DNA of 64,000 nucleotides from Culex pipiens pallens (taxonomy: Eukaryota > Arthropoda > Insecta > Diptera > Culicidae). Each line of letters starts with the position of its first letter. Position 1 is the first letter of the stretch. The stretch spans positions 182,245,948 to 182,309,947 of the forward strand of contig NC_068938.1 in NCBI RefSeq assembly GCF_016801865.2, given 5' to 3'. The notes under the pieces were generated by a model. It did no database searches. It saw only the letters and a list, made by a program, of their open reading frames with translations, and was not told the origin of the DNA. Positions 25,582 through 36,545 of this stretch are shown one piece after another. Position numbers and translations under genes: made by a program.

Positions 25582-26737
25582 CGCTGATTTTGAGTTTTTT
25601 TTGTAACTGTTGATTTGAACTTTGTTTTTAGCATTTTTTGAAGTCGGTTTTTATCTGAGTGATATCCTAATATTCGATTACTTTTAAGTCAAAAAAATAT
25701 AAGCAACCCTATCAAAATGTCTTGAGTCAACGCACGATTTCTCGCGAATCGCAAAACAAACAATCCATTTTTAATAAGAACGTTCAGAATCACTCGGCAG
25801 CACGAGTTATTGACGGGGATCAACAGCTTTACGATTATGAGAAATGGTCCAGGGGGTCCACCACGGACCCAAGCAATTCAATCATAAAAGTCGCTCATAA
25901 ATGGTTGAGCAGCAAGCCCATCGTCGATCGTCATCCAACCAGCAGCGTCATTAAGCTGCTGATGATGGGTGGTAAATTGAGTGCATCGCTGCAAAAGCTT
26001 GGTGATGACTTGGTGGAATTCCAACCTGGAACTTGTTTCTACATTGTAGTTACAAAATAATTCAAGTGTTTGCGAATCAGGTGAGATAAACAACTTGGGT
26101 CAGGCTGAACACTTGAGGGATTAACTTAGATTTGGACCGTGAGAAATGATCCAGATTAAAATTTGATTGTTTTTAGTGTCTGATTGAAAACATTCAAATT
26201 ATCTACCACAAATTTCACATTCTGTACAACACCATCAGTGGCCACTCTAATTCTAATCAAACAAGGCGTCCCTCCTATCTGGAGCTATTTCATCACAGTT
26301 TTCAGTGTTGTTCGCGTCTCGACACCTCTAATGGTCAGCTAAAAGTCTAATATGTCCAGCACCTTCTCCACAATCTCCGACCTGAAGTCGGCCACGCGTC
26401 CTCAGATCCACACAGATTCACAGATTTCCATCTCCAACGACCTTTTTTTCCCTCGTTCCTTCAGTCCAAGACAGTGTGTATTTTGTTAATGACTTAATTA
26501 GCTGAGCCTAATCTGCTTTTAGACAAATTATAAGCGGCCATAAAGACGGGGATCGTCAGGGATTATCTCCACAAGCAGGAGCCCCCTGCGTCCACTCCTC
26601 CAACCCTTTCGAGGCAAGCCGTTTAACGACCTAAACTTAAGAGCTTTCTTTTTGTACCACAAGTCGAAATTAGGCACGCTCACACAGTGCGCGGGGACTT
26701 GGTTTGGTCATCCAGCGTTGAAGAGGACAGTTCGTTG
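25582..26737. other. Unique block with one 112-codon frame of unknown status
   Basis: The plus-strand frame 25722-26060 is open for 112 codons in fairly balanced sequence. It has no motif I recognise, no clear promoter, and is followed by CAG/GTGAGA near 26080, which could be a donor. It could be a small gene, an exon or chance. The rest (26090-26700) is GC-richer unique sequence with nothing identifiable. Confidence 0.25.
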
Positions 26738-27121
26738 CTGTCGTGCTATCTTGTCGCACGTACATTTTGGGCCAAATTAAGTTGAGGACGCCAATTTTGC
26801 AGCTTTCAATGCCTTATTTTTTTGACTTCACCGATCCCCAAAATTCGATTTCATTCCTGATGATATTCAACTAGCCAAAGGGATTTCAGGTCAGAACGCG
26901 TTTGACACACGTGCATGCCCGACATCTGCAAACATTTGTAATCAAACTACTCTGGCAACCAAATTCCACAAAACTTTGGGGCAATGCATAGAATGGGCAA
27001 CCAAACAAAAAGTGTTTGTTATTGTTTACATTGCGTGCTCTAAATTTTGCAAACAAAACATTATAACGCGTTTTTCTCGAAACGTCAAAAAGCGACCTGC
27101 GATAAGATAGCACGATCACGT
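26738..27121. mobile_element. GTCGTGCTATCTTGTCG-family MITE, copy 4, beside the peritrophin gene
   Basis: Left end CTGTCGTGCTATCTTGTCGC; right end GCGATAAGATAGCACGATCA. Internal order as in copy 3 (TTTTGGGCCAAATT, AAACGCGTTTGACACACGT reversed relative to copy 1) with a central deletion. It sits directly beyond the 3' end of the peritrophin-like gene. Confidence 0.85.
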
Positions 27122-27158
27122 CGATTTGAGAGAGAGGGTCCATCTAAAAATAATAAAA

Positions 27159-27164
27159 TTTATT
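27159..27164 (-). terminator. Polyadenylation signal of the peritrophin gene
   Basis: AATAAA on the minus strand, about 140 nt past the TAG stop, gives a short 3' UTR. The inverted-repeat MITE ending near 27121 begins only about 40 bp further on, so the cleavage site falls at or just before the transposon edge. Confidence 0.65.
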
Positions 27165-27302
27165 TGAAGCTGAAACAATATGCGTTGTTTGTGGATATTC
27201 CATGATTGTTTTTGGAATGAAATTTAATTGATTCGCATTTAAATTGCATTTCTTTGTGAATTGATCTTCTTTAAACACACTCCTTATTCCAAGCATCACA
27301 AT

Positions 27303-28111
27303 CTACTCGCTTCGGACGCACTTGACCGAGGAGGCCCAATCGCAAACCATGCGCTTCTCGTCGTAGGCCGTTCCGGCCGGACAGCTGAACACCTGCGAGC
27401 GGCCCTGGGAGCTGCACAGGATGTACTGGGTGCAGCTGCTCGGGTGGCGCAGCTTGGCTCCCTCGCGTTGACCTTGGCAGCGGGCCAGGGCCGGATCTTC
27501 GTTGGTGACCGGCGGTGGAAGCGGGTTGGGGTTCACCGGCGGAACGATCGGGATCGGTCCCGGGAAGATCGGCGCCGGATTGACGGATGCTCCGCACGAG
27601 GCGACGTCGTTGCGTTCGCAGAACTTGCGGTTGGTGTCGAACAGGGTTCCGGCCGGGCACTGGAACTCGATCACGCCGTTCGGCGAGCACTGGTAGAAGC
27701 TGCTGCAGTCCGAGGGTTTGGCGAGCAGCGTGGCCACCGGACGGTTGATGCAGGCCGTGTTGGTGTGCAGGATCTTCGAGGGCATCGCGTCGATCGGGGT
27801 GTACTCGAGGTCTACGGGGAGCTTGCCGGGCTTGCAGCGGACCGAGTCCGTCGGGTCGCAGGCCTGCAGGACCGGGTTGAACCGGGTGTACTCGGGGCAG
27901 GTGAACTTGACGGCACGACCTGGGCGACACATGAAGAACTGGGCGCAGTTCTCCGGGTTGGGAAGGAGGGCTCCGTTGCGGTAGTTGCGGCAGATCTAAG
28001 CAGTTAAAGCTCTAAATAATCCGGAATCGCTGAATCAAGTCGGCAAGAACTTACCAGAGAGTTGCCGTGGACGGCGACGACAGCCGCGAATAGAACGATA
28101 AACGACTTCAT
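27303..28111 (-). CDS. Secreted peritrophin-like protein with three chitin-binding (CBM14) domains, two exons
   Basis: Predicted product is 249 residues from exon 1 (28055-28111, 19 codons) joined to exon 2 (27303-27995), stop TAG. Residues 1-17 form a signal peptide (basic start, hydrophobic core, small residues before the cut near HGNS). Three six-cysteine peritrophin-A domains follow: Cys 21, 36, 42, 52, 65, 73; Cys 101, 116, 122, 132, 145, 153; Cys 192, 207, 213, 224, 237, 245. Spacing is C-x14-C-x5-C-x9/10-C-x12-C-x7-C in all three, the classic family pattern. Aromatic residues sit at the usual chitin-contact positions (FF, FY, QY before the third Cys). A proline-rich linker (about 159-181) separates domains 2 and 3. 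Family knowledge: such proteins bind chitin in the gut peritrophic matrix or cuticle. Inference: extracellular, likely peritrophic-matrix component; a cuticular (obstructor/CPAP3-like) role is the alternative, since CPAP3 proteins also have three domains, though usually with different spacing. The start was chosen because it supplies the signal peptide and joins in phase 0 to exon 2. Confidence 0.93.
27996..28054 (-). other. 59-nt intron of the peritrophin gene
   Basis: Minus-strand donor GTAAGT immediately follows the CTG codon that ends exon 1, and the acceptor CTTAG precedes the ATC codon that opens exon 2. Splicing is phase 0 and joins the signal peptide to the first cysteine domain. The size is typical of short dipteran introns. 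Without splicing, the start codon and signal peptide would be separated from the cysteine domains by intron sequence. Confidence 0.9.
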
Positions 28112-28162
28112 GGTGAACTGAACTTCAATTCATCTAAGTGGGACCCAAACTCGGGTGAAGCA

Positions 28163-28169
28163 TTTTATA
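28163..28169 (-). promoter_or_regulatory. TATA box of the peritrophin gene
   Basis: Minus-strand TATAAAA lies 52-58 nt upstream of the start codon. A transcription start about 30 nt downstream would leave a 5' UTR of roughly 25-30 nt, normal for a highly expressed secreted insect gene. No clear initiator element could be fixed. Confidence 0.75.
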
Positions 28170-28176
28170 CGAGCCG

Positions 28177-28183
28177 CTTATCA
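28177..28183 (-). promoter_or_regulatory. GATA-factor site next to the TATA box
   Basis: Minus-strand TGATAAG lies 7 nt upstream of the TATA box. The (A/T)GATA(A/G) motif is the binding site of GATA factors, which drive midgut expression in Diptera. Its position supports, but does not prove, gut expression of the peritrophin-like gene. Confidence 0.5.
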
Positions 28184-28577
28184 GTTGGGGAATTTTTACG
28201 CTTGGGGCTTGTTCTGGTGAACAGGTGATAGCGATCAAATTAGAGTAATTTAGAATGGTTGAACTGCTGCAAAGTGACAGTGGACAACTGTTGTGGGTCC
28301 GCTTTTGTGACGAGTTGTTTTGGAACAAGTTATTTATCAATCATGACGAGAGAAAAAAATCATAAACGTAAAAGTGACTTATTTGCAAAAGGTAGATGTA
28401 TATAGTTTTGTTTTTTTTTTTATCTTAGTTCGAATTATTGCAAATAGGACAGAAATGATTTTAGATCGAATAGACTGTAGAAAACGGGAATTGAATCATT
28501 CTTTAAAAAACAGCATCAGCTGTGATGTTGCTGATTGCCAAATTGAAACTTAAATTTCAATGAAAAAATATGAATAT
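28184..28577. other. Upstream region of the peritrophin gene, no second gene seen
   Basis: About 400 bp between the proximal promoter and the first repeat (28578). No open frame or splice-bounded exon is credible. It should hold any further upstream control elements of the peritrophin-like gene. Confidence 0.5.
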
Positions 28578-28938
28578 TTAATCCACCCTTAGGTGATTGC
28601 CTTCCTCACATTTATGAAGAAATTTTATCCAAAATAGTTCTATGAATTTAACTCAGTTATTCTTACCACCTATCATGGGGAGTATAACGGATCTGGACAA
28701 CATCTTCATACACATATCTGAGATCTGTTCTCAACGAAGTGTATTAAAATAACTCATTTGTAATAACTTTTGATAGAGATCATTCAAAAATTATTTTAAA
28801 TACCTTTCCAAAAATAAATTTAGAAAAAAACAACCATTTTTACAATCTTCGGGCTTTACCCAAATTTTAGCATAACATTTGATGTAGGTTCTCAACTGAA
28901 CTTAATTATTTTTTAAGTCTGCAAATCTGGCATCCCTG

Positions 28939-29122
28939 CACGGAGAAAAAAGAGTTCCCAAAATCGTGAACAAGCGTTCATGAATATGGGAACCTCGAAC
29001 AAGGTGTTCAAATCCCATGGTACGATTTTGAAAAATGTACCATGAAATTTGAACACTTTGTTCGTGGTTCCCATTTTCATGAACGCTTGTTCACGATTTT
29101 AGGAACTCTTTTTTCTCCGTGT
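28939..29122. mobile_element. Small hairpin MITE (about 184 bp)
   Basis: CACGGAGAAAAAAGAGTTCC at the left and its complement at the right, with inverted arms of about 80 bp that include GTGAACAAGCGTTCATGAA and its complement. Arms differ at a few positions only. Non-coding; inserted in the composite element at 28578-30491. Confidence 0.88.
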
Positions 29123-29339
29123 GTGGGAGCTGTCAACTTAGGGACCCAGCTCTGTCTGTCACTCCAGTGAAAGCTGACTTTGTTTATGTTTTGGTTTTGA
29201 TTTGGTTGTTTCTGTTCTGTAGGTTTTTAAGAGTTCTGAGTTCTGAGACCCAGCCTCTACAAATTGAATGAAAACATTTATAACTTTTGATAGGGTTGTC
29301 AGATCTTCAATAATTTGAGATCATTGAAAAGGTCTTTTC

Positions 29340-30132
29340 CTGGGTGCAGAATAGTGGTTCGCAAAGCGGCCTCAATCTAGAACTGTCAAAGCGGAACCAA
29401 TTTACTGTTCGCAAAATGATGCCATGAAGTGGGAAGTATTGTAATCGATCTATAATTTATTTTGATTTTATAATTAATTTATATTTAAAATATTCAAAGT
29501 CAACAAATCTTATGAAGAGGGTTGAAATCAAGATTAGCATAATTCATCGCTATCATTTTAATAATGATTTTAAAATTTTAGCTATGGATTTTCAAAAATT
29601 ATGAATGACACCTGCCAAATAATATTGAATAATCTTACTCCGATATTATCACTGCGCATCAAAGATACATAATCTCGGAACTTTCCTTCCGTTCCTCTTC
29701 TGATTCACAAATTTTCACCCACTTCTGACGCAATTTTTCGTCGCGTTTAAAGCAAAAAAGAACTCTTTTGGCCGCCCATCGTTTAGTCTAACAAAAAAAG
29801 CGCGAAGCACTTAATTTTTCAGCAAAAGCTCAACAGATCCAAAATGTTTCAAAACAAGTCACTTCAGCAGCAAAAAATATGTCACGCTTGAGCTTGAACA
29901 TAGCCTTCTACTTTGTTTATAGAGTTATCTACGTGCGTATGTATTGCGTGTACGTACACGAAAAAAAGTGAGGTTAAATTTTGTACCGGCCAGCAAAACA
30001 AATGGTGCGCTAGTGTGCGTGAGAGCGGGCTTAGATAGCTCTATGTTTACAACTGTGGTGCAGTTGTAGTAGTGAGGAGCAGTAGGGAGCATTCGCAAAT
30101 CACGTTATGCATTCTTTCTTTTCAGCACCCAG
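29340..30132. mobile_element. Complete hAT-like element with CTGGGTGC ends and 8-bp target duplication
   Basis: GTCTTTTC occurs at 29332-29339 and again at 30133-30140. The element runs CTGGGTGC...GCACCCAG and is 793 bp. It lies inside the single satellite-like unit of the 28578-30491 element. The clipped copy at 10446-11807 shares its sequence. No transposase frame. Confidence 0.88.
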
Positions 30133-30491
30133 GTCTTTTCAATACTTTTCTGAAAATTTATAACTTTTTACAATCTTCCGTTCATACGCCAAAATTGTTT
30201 TTTTACCATAACTTTTGAAGTACTAAATTAAACTTGCTGATTTCAAATAGAGACCTATGGGACCCCAAGACGGATCAAATGAGACTAATACGGTCAAAAT
30301 CCGTGCAACCAGTCCGGAGATAATTGAGTGACATTCTTTTGTTCACCCACCTACACAAATCCACACAGACATTTGCTCAGAACATGATTCTGAGTCGATA
30401 TGTATACGTGAAGGTGGGTCTTCGAGGTCAAATAAATAAGTTCATTTTTGGAGTGATTTTATAGCCTTTCCTCAGTAAGGTGAGGAAGGCA

Positions 30492-32940
30492 AAACATTTC
30501 TATTTTTAAATTGAATACTGATAAAAATCCCCGGGAATGTCCGTTCGGTTTGTAATTGCATCGAATATCATCCAACTTTCTCCACCATGATTGACACCCA
30601 GCTGCACAATTATGTGCTCTTCGGTCATACCCTGACTACCTCAAACCAGGTGAATCCCATCCAAACAACTAGGTCAAAACATCAAATCGATGATTTCCCT
30701 TTGTTTTGCAGCTTTCCTTGTTCTAAGTTTTCCATATCATCGTTCAAATCTAATTTGATCGCTTCTTGCTTCCTGTTGATCCTCCAAAATGCGACCAACA
30801 AAAAAAAAGGTGAAACAAAACAACATAATTGGCCTGCAAAGGGTGCACGGAACTCCGCGGGGTCTTATCTCGAAGGTGAAGCAGGAGATGATCCACACTC
30901 GATCATGTAATCTTTGATCCTCACCTGAGAGCTGCATCCTGTTGTTGTCCTCGTCTTTTACCTGAAGTCTCGGTCGGTCGGCGACTCCCAAAAGCAAACG
31001 GCTCAGCATAATTGCTCAGGTGCCAACGAAGTCGATGATCCTTTTTTTCTTCGAGGAGGAGACGGTTGACACAATTGGACCAGTCGACGAAAGGACAGCT
31101 TTATTAGGGGGTGTTTAGAAACATATTTATAACTGTCAACAAAAACACTTTGTCACCACCGAAAAGGTGCTTGAAGCCATTCGTTGATTGTTCGTTTTAT
31201 TTGAGGAACGGAATGCTGGATGAAAAGATGAGCCGAAGAAAATCTTTGGAAAATCAGATTTGATGAGATTTTAAAATCTACAAGCTTTATGAAACATTGT
31301 AAGAAAACGAATAATTTGTTTAGTTTCATTTTTTAAACATATGAAAGTTTTTTCAAAGATTTGCTAAAATTATTTCAAGAAAAATGCATGGGACAAATTT
31401 AACAGAGAATTGTTCGGCTCCAAAAAGGTATAAAATAAGAAGGTCAACCGTGAAATTTCCAGTCATGTTTAAGTGATTTCTCTAGTTCAATCTTCGGACA
31501 CAAATGAATGAATGACATGTCCCGCGGAGAGTGATGAGCTGAACACCGTTACTGATCTGCTACCAGCGATTCCGTGGAACAAATCGCATCTTCGACGATT
31601 GTGTTTCACCTCACTTTATTTTTCGAGCTGAAAAATGTGAAGCATCTTGCCGCTGCCGTGCATTAATAATTTATGAATGATTGCCACGAACAGTGAAAAA
31701 TTTAGATGTAATTTCGGCATAAATCACGTTCCGCCGAAGAAAGAGGTTCTTTTCAGTCATACATCACCGCGCGGTGCGATACCCAAAGCGCTGGAAGCCA
31801 TCAGAAGCAGCAGGTTTTATCTTGACGTGACTGCAGCAGAAGCGGCAGAAACCTACACGGGGACTTGTCGGCTATGTCGGAGAAAGGTGCACTCTGACGA
31901 CGAGCAGGTTGCGAGCTGAACTTGGGGCACCCACCTTATCGCTGATGGGGTGTTTTAGGGGAAATTTGAACTTCTTACTGAAGGAATTCGTTTGAAAAAT
32001 GCCTTCTTATTTTTTTCAGACTAAAACGAATTCACTTTGTTTGACTTCTTATACACTGAACTACATAAATTCGAATCCTATAATCCCCGCTGCTCACTAA
32101 GTTCATCACACCAAACCATACTAACCACGAATCCTATCAAGTGGCTTGTGAAGGGAAGTTTACAACTTGCGCGATAAATACATGATTATTTATCCATTTA
32201 AATAATGCTACTCCCATTTATGAATACGTAATATATCGCACACGCCATCGTGTTTGGATGGATGGATGGATGAATGAGTGAGGCTCATTACAACCAGCAG
32301 CACGACCACCGTAAAATTCCCCTTCCCTTTAGGGGTGATTTGCAATTTTCGGTGGTAGCTGACTGCTGCGGAATTGCTTTCTTCCCCCGCTCACTCTGCA
32401 CCCCTTAATTTGGGTACTAGTATAAGACGTGCAACGGGGTGGATGAATTATTCAAGGGTTTGTTTTAAAATTCATATTTTGTAATATTTTCAGACGCTTT
32501 GTAATAGGAAAATTTTATGATATTGATTCAAGTTGTTGTAAAGTGTTGTTTGAAATGATTTTTTTTTTTCATTAAAAATCAGATAGCAAAAACAAACATA
32601 CTTCAAAATTTAAATAGAAAAAGGCGTGCAATCAGCTGCACATTATTCAAAATATATTTTCAAACGTTAAGAATCATGCCAGTGTTTTTATTTTTGCCAA
32701 AATGTTTTTACCTTTAAATATTTTTTTTAGGCCGTTGCAAATAATTTTCAACTTTCACCCTCTTCAAAATCGGTCCGTAAGAGCAGGGGGCAAATAACTT
32801 TAAACTTTAACTTTTAGGGATATTTTGACTGACAAGCTGAAAACTATTCAAAATACATTCCCCTGTGTTTATCATCCTTTTAAACATGTTTAAGTTCGTT
32901 TGAAGATATTTCCAATATTTTTGAAATTTTGTTGTACAGT
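30492..32940. other. Unique block; possible 62-nt intron near 30650, otherwise no gene
   Basis: Repeat-free. An ATG at 30587 in context CCACCATGA opens 21 codons ending CAG/GTGAAT at 30649/30650, and a strong polypyrimidine acceptor TTTCCCTTTGTTTTGCAG ends at 30711. Joining them reaches a stop after four codons, so a protein is unlikely unless other splice choices exist. At 32256-32275 there is a GGAT microsatellite. The frame at 31677-31919 has no family motif. Confidence 0.3.
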
Positions 32941-32944
32941 ACAT

Positions 32945-33740
32945 ACTGAGCAATTATCAATTATTATCAATTTGGTGTCTTTGGCAAAGTTGTAGGTAAT
33001 GTTGAGAACTATTTAGAAAAAAATTGGTACACGGAAAAAAATGCCGATTTTTTAATTAACATTTTTTCACAAAAACGCAATTTCCCAAAATATATATTTT
33101 TTGATTTCCGAGATTTTTTTATATGTTTTAGGGGACAAAACCCGCAACTTTTGAGCCATAGAGAAACATGGTCAAAAAATCTGCCGCCGAGTTATGAATT
33201 TTTGAAAAAAAATAGTGATTTTTGGTAAAAAGCGAAATTTTATGCAAAAACAAATTTTACACGAAAATTGATGTTTTCTAAGTCTCACCCAAATAGCCCA
33301 CCATTTTCTAATGTCGATATCTCAGCAACTATTGGTCCGATTTACAATGTTAAAACATGAAATTTTCTGATCTTTTCGAAAAAAGTATTTTGATTTTTTT
33401 AAATCATGACAAACATTTTAAAAGGGCCAAACATTGAATATTACGCCCATTTAAAATGTTAGTCTTTCTTTATTTTTTCAAACATTTTTTTTCGAAAAGA
33501 TCAAAAAATATCACGAAAGTTTCATGTTTTAACATTGAAAATCGGACCAATAGTTGCTAAGATATCGACATTAGAAAATGGTGGGCTGTTTGTGTGAGAC
33601 TTAGAAAACATCAATTTTCGTGTTTCTTTTTGTTCAAGCCGCTAGATCTCAGCAACCAGAGGTCCAATCTTCAATATCTCTTAGACAATTTTATAGCAAG
33701 TTTTCTGAACTTGCAGTACATACTGTAAAAGGAGACAAAA
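32945..33740. repeat. Foldback-family copy with facing arms
   Basis: Begins with TTGGTGTCTTTGGCAAAGTT and GGTACACGGAAAAAAATG, then GAGCCATAGAGAAACATGGTC, and folds back around about 33440, where GATATCTCAGCAACTATTGG is matched by its complement near 33540. Same family as 20175-21868. Confidence 0.75.
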
Positions 33741-34483
33741 TTAGGTGAAAAAAAAATCGCCTTTACTTACACATTTTTGACTAATTATTGCTAAACAGGG
33801 GGCAGGTTTAAATGCTTTTCAAAACACTTTTTACATTCAATTATTAGCACCATGGCTTGAGATTTCAGTTTTTTATATATGAGCAATTCTCTACAAAATG
33901 GGTCTTCTTTTTAGAATTTTAATTTTTTGTATTTTTTAATTCAGCTGAAACTTTTGTGGTGCTTTCGGTATGCTTAAAGAAGCCATTTTGCATCATTAGT
34001 TTGTTTAATAATTTTCCATACAAATTTGGCAGCTGTCCATACAAAAATGATGTAAGAAAAATCAAAAATCTGTGTCTTTTGAAGGAATTTTTTGATCGAT
34101 TTGGTGTCTTGGGCAAAATTGTAGGTATGGATAAAAATTACACTGAAAAAAAATTACACTCGGTAAACCTTTTTTTGACGATTTTGCCTTCCTCACTGAG
34201 GTAAGGCTATAATCCTGCTCTAAAAATGAACTTTGTATAAAAACGTCGTAGACCCACCTTCATGTATACATATCGACTCAGAATCGAAAACTGAACAAAT
34301 GTCTGTGTGTATGTATGTATGTGACCAACAAACTAGCTCATGTTTCTCGGCACTGGCTGAACCGATTTGACCCGAACCTGTTGCATTCGACTTGGTTTAG
34401 GGTCCCATAGATCGAGTTTTATACAGATTGAAGTTTCGATAAGTAGTTCAAAAGTTATGTATAAAAATGTGTTTTCACATATA

Positions 34484-35695
34484 TCCGGATCTTACTTAAA
34501 TGTATGTAAACTATGTCCGGGTCCATCATCCGACCCATCGTTGGTTAGGTTATCAAAAGACCTTTCCAACGAGTCCAAAACAATGAAAATCTGGCAACCC
34601 TGTCTCGAGATATGGTCCCTTAAGTGATATTTATGTACTTTTTGGAAGCCGGATCTCACTTTAATGTATGTAAACTATGTCCGGATCCACTATCCGACCC
34701 ATCGTTGGTTAGGTTATTTAAAGACCTTTCCAACGAGTCCAAAACATTGAAGATCTGGCAACCCTGTCTCGAGATATCCCCACTTAAGTGATATTGATGA
34801 ACTTTTTGGATGCCGGATCTCACTTAAATGTATGTAAACTATGTCCGGATCCACCATCCGACCCATCGTTGGTTAAGTTATCAAAAGACCTTTTCAACGA
34901 GTCCAAAACAATGAAAATCTGGCAACCCTGTCTCGAGATATGGCCCCTTAAGTGATATTTATGTACTTTTTGGAAGCCGGATCTCACTTTAATGTATGTA
35001 AACTATGTCCGGATCCACTATCCGACCCATCGTTGGTTAGGTTATTTAAAGACCTTTCCAACGAGTCCAAAACATTGAAGATCTGGCAACCCTGTCTCGA
35101 GATATGGCCACTTAAGTGATATTGATGTACTTTTTGGAAGCCGGATCTCACTTAAATGTATGTAAACAATGTCCGGATCCACCATCTGACCTATCATTGG
35201 TTAGGTTATCAAAAGACCTTTCCAAAAAGTCCAAAACATTGAAGATCTGGCAACCCTGTCTCGAGATATGGCCACTTAAGTGATATTGATGTACTTTTTG
35301 GAAGCCGGATCTCACTTAAATGTATGTAAACAATGTCCGGATCCACCATCTGACCTATCATTGGTTAGGTTATCAAAAGACCTTTCCAAAAAGTCCAAAA
35401 CATTGAAGATCTGGCAACCCTGTCTCGAGATATGGCCACTTAAGTGATATTTATGTACTTTTTGGAAGCCGGATCTCACTTAAATGTATGTAAACTATGT
35501 CCAGGTCCATCATCTGACCCATCATTGGTTGGGCTATCAAAAGACCTTTCCAACGAGTCCAAAACATTGAAGATCTGGCAACCCTGTCTCGAGATATGGC
35601 CACTTAAGTGATATTGATGTACTTTTTGGAAGCCGGATCTCACTTAAATGTATGTAAACAATGTCCGGATCCACCATCCGACCTATCGTTGAATT
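34484..35695 (+). repeat. 164-bp satellite array, about 7.4 units
   Basis: The word GCCGGATCTCACTT recurs at 34648, 34812, 34976, 35140, 35304, 35468 and 35632, exactly 164 bp apart each time, with a diverged first unit at 34484. Each unit holds TATGTCCGGATCC, CGACCCATCGTTGG, GATCTGGCAACCCTGTCTCG and CACTTAAGTGATAT. Alternate units share variants (GTTATTTAAAGACC at about 34713 and 35041), indicating a 328-bp dimer stage. Confidence 0.95.
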
Positions 35696-35939
35696 AAGAT
35701 TTTTGTATTTATTAATTTTTCAACAAGACCAATCAGTTACAAACTGTTCATTCTGGTCAGGCTGTTGATGTTTACATTGGGAACGAGCAGGATGCACTGA
35801 TAATTTACAGTTCAAAGTAATCTCAAAATTCTTTTGTTCAATTCTTCTGTCCATAAAACACAGATAATTGTCATTATTCAATAAGTATTGTACGCAAATA
35901 GCTTCTAAAGAGAACTAAATTGCCTAAGCATGATGAGAG

Positions 35940-36545
35940 GACTATTAGGGTAAAATGGGCTATTTCAAACAATTCCAAAATATAAATATTTAATTCACTT
36001 GGTCATCTTACGCATTACAAAGTAATTAATCTATCACCATATTTTGCAAATTGTTCAAAAAACAATTCAAATTATATGAGATTTTTTAAAAAGGGGCATG
36101 GGGTAAAATAGGAAGTTTCAAATAATTCCAAAACAGTGTCTTCCAGTTCTCATGGTCATTTTGTACAAATAACAATGATTAGTTTATGAAAATTATACGC
36201 AAAACACTTATAAATAAATTTAATTAGGGAAAATTGGAAAAAAAATGGCCCATGGGGTAAAACGGGTTATTATGAATGATCCTAAATAATCATTATTTGA
36301 TTCTTCTGCCAATTTTGCACGCATAGTAGAAATAATTTTACGAAATTCCTACGCTAAATGCTATAAAAAGGAATAAAACTACCTAAATTCGCCAAAAAGG
36401 GCCCATAGGGCAAAATGGGTTACTCCAAATGGTTCGACAATGTCACCATTCGATTCTCCTGCTAATTTTACATCAAAATATGTATATAGATATAGAGTGA
36501 AAATCAAGAAAATTCTAATTTTTAGGACAAATGGGGCAAAATGGA
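35940..36545 (+). repeat. Diverged tandem repeat of about 150 bp (GGGTAAAAT family)
   Basis: Units start at about 35950, 36112, 36255 and 36408 with variants of GGGGTAAAATGGG followed by TTCAAA.AATTCCAAAA-like text and a CATTTGATTCTTCTG-like block. Spacing varies (162, 143, 153), so the array is old. It interrupts the 164-bp satellite element. Confidence 0.7.

Larger units (their letters stand above)
28578..30491 (-). mobile_element. GCCTTCCTCAC-ended composite element, copy 3 (no satellite expansion)
   Basis: Minus-strand orientation. It opens with GCCTTCCTCACCTTACTGAG (30490 downward) and closes with GTGAGGAAGGC followed by a short hairpin and GGTGGATTAA. It shares the head block (CATATCGACTCAGAATC, AAATGTCTGTGTG) with copies at 34186 and 48059, and near 29285-29340 has a single diverged unit (GACAACCCTATC, TTGAAGATCTG on the minus strand) corresponding to the 164-bp satellite monomer of the other copies. 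Two younger elements lie inside it (28939 and 29340). Confidence 0.75.

Noticed and set aside
27271..27930. 219-codon minus-strand frame in another phase
   Set aside because: Overlaps the peritrophin exon out of frame and lacks the six-cysteine pattern.
27261..28007. 248-codon plus-strand frame
   Set aside because: Antisense shadow of the GC-rich peritrophin exon; the minus strand has conserved cysteine spacing, signal peptide and splice sites, the plus strand has none.
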